From Agarivorans sp. Toyoura001 (GTDB lineage Bacteria > Pseudomonadota > Gammaproteobacteria > Enterobacterales > Celerinatantimonadaceae): 64,000 nucleotides of DNA. The translations under genes were made by a program, and so were the position numbers. How positions within the stretch are numbered: position 1 is the first letter of the stretch; each line of letters starts with the position of its first letter. Shown in pieces: positions 63,904 through 64,000 of this stretch. The DNA is taken from the NCBI RefSeq assembly GCF_005405585.1, contig NZ_BJEQ01000021.1, positions 16,028-80,027 of the forward strand, read 5' to 3'. Under the pieces are notes generated by a model. The model was not told the origin of the DNA. It saw only the letters and a program-made list of their open reading frames with translations, and made no database searches.

Positions 63904-64000
63904 TTAGGCCAGCTCCAGTAGCTGGCCTTTTCTATTATGCACCTGATTGGGCGTTTCCATATTTAAACTCAGGTGCGGTCTCATCGTGTTGTATATCGCT
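63904..64000 (-). CDS. IS3-family transposase (OrfB/integrase), C-terminal fragment
   Basis: The visible 31 codons read AIYNTMRPHLSLNMETPNQV and on to a TAA at 63906-63904. YNTxRPHxxLxxxTPxxxH is the C-terminal signature of IS3-type DDE transposases. The remainder lies beyond the window. Confidence 0.85.
   Translation of the reverse strand, partial: AIYNTMRPHLSLNMETPNQVHNRKGQLLELA
63906..63928. terminator. Bidirectional terminator at the IS end
   Basis: 9-bp perfect stem AGGCCAGCT / AGCTGGCCT with CCAGT loop and T-runs on both sides. It overlaps the transposase stop codon and may also stop transcription coming from the sigma-factor operon. Confidence 0.75.

Larger units (their letters stand above)
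63875..64000 (-). mobile_element. IS3-family insertion sequence, partial (cut by window edge)
   Basis: The element's end begins near 63875 with TGACCCGTCCTAAAATAGG, an IS3-type terminal repeat starting TGA. It contains the transposase 3' end, then leaves the window. It lies 28 nt after the sigma-partner stop. Confidence 0.8.

Overview
This window is chromosomal DNA of a marine-type gammaproteobacterium. The gene order purN-purM / upp / hda / arsC-like / bepA / perM / bcp / gcvR / bamC, then yffB-dapE, crr-ptsI-ptsH, cysK, cysZ, zipA-ligA and gltX beside tRNA-Val, is that of the E. coli 52-56 min region. A true SMC protein stands next to zipA instead of MukB, which points to Alteromonadales (Agarivorans or Shewanella-like relatives) rather than enterics or Vibrio. 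This placement is inference from gene content; no marker search could be run.

Layout. 1-10 kb: purine synthesis (purN end, purM), pyrimidine salvage (upp), DnaA control (hda), envelope quality control (bepA, bamC) and redox genes. 10-14 kb: a leftward operon yffB-dapE-M15 peptidase-membrane protein-DUF2897, translationally coupled in its middle. 14-20 kb: the PTS phosphorelay (crr, ptsI, ptsH), cysK, a membrane HD-GYP c-di-GMP phosphodiesterase and cysZ. 20-28 kb: smc, zipA, ligA and an orphan focA. 28-33 kb: an unrecognised 436-residue protein with a RelA/SpoT-like C-terminal pattern, a GNAT acetyltransferase, an AraC regulator and a homocysteine methyltransferase-like protein. 32.8-33.4 kb: two intact tRNA-Val genes followed, past their terminator, by tandem decayed tRNA-Val copies. 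33.6-40.5 kb: gltX, a STAS plus REC-PP2C-HATPase partner-switching pair, two tRNA-Ala genes, and an Fe-S scaffold/GGGtGRT pair. 40.8-43.1 kb: an A+T-rich two-gene cassette, an OleC-like adenylating enzyme and a methyltransferase, probably acquired. 43.6-48 kb: TauE exporter with divergent LysR regulator, and a polar amino-acid ABC transporter. 48.5-57.3 kb: DUF389 protein, second homocysteine methyltransferase, two alpha/beta hydrolases, a Tag-like glycosylase, a TonB-like orphan, and pterin genes (folM, folK-like). 57.4-63.9 kb: AI-2E family protein, rRNA-type methyltransferase, a DUF1538-DUF1538-PII operon, a DoxX-like membrane protein, and an ECF sigma factor with a probable membrane partner. 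The right edge cuts into an IS3-family element.

The left half is ordinary conserved core. The observations most worth following are the RelA/SpoT-like protein (28536-29846), the OleC-like/methyltransferase cassette (40793-43074), the tRNA-Val pseudogene array (32816-33155), the DUF1538-PII operon (59471-61342), and a dense set of palindromes upstream of ptsH. Membrane segments, signal peptides and motif positions were read by eye from the translations; family names are from recognition of motifs, not from database searches.
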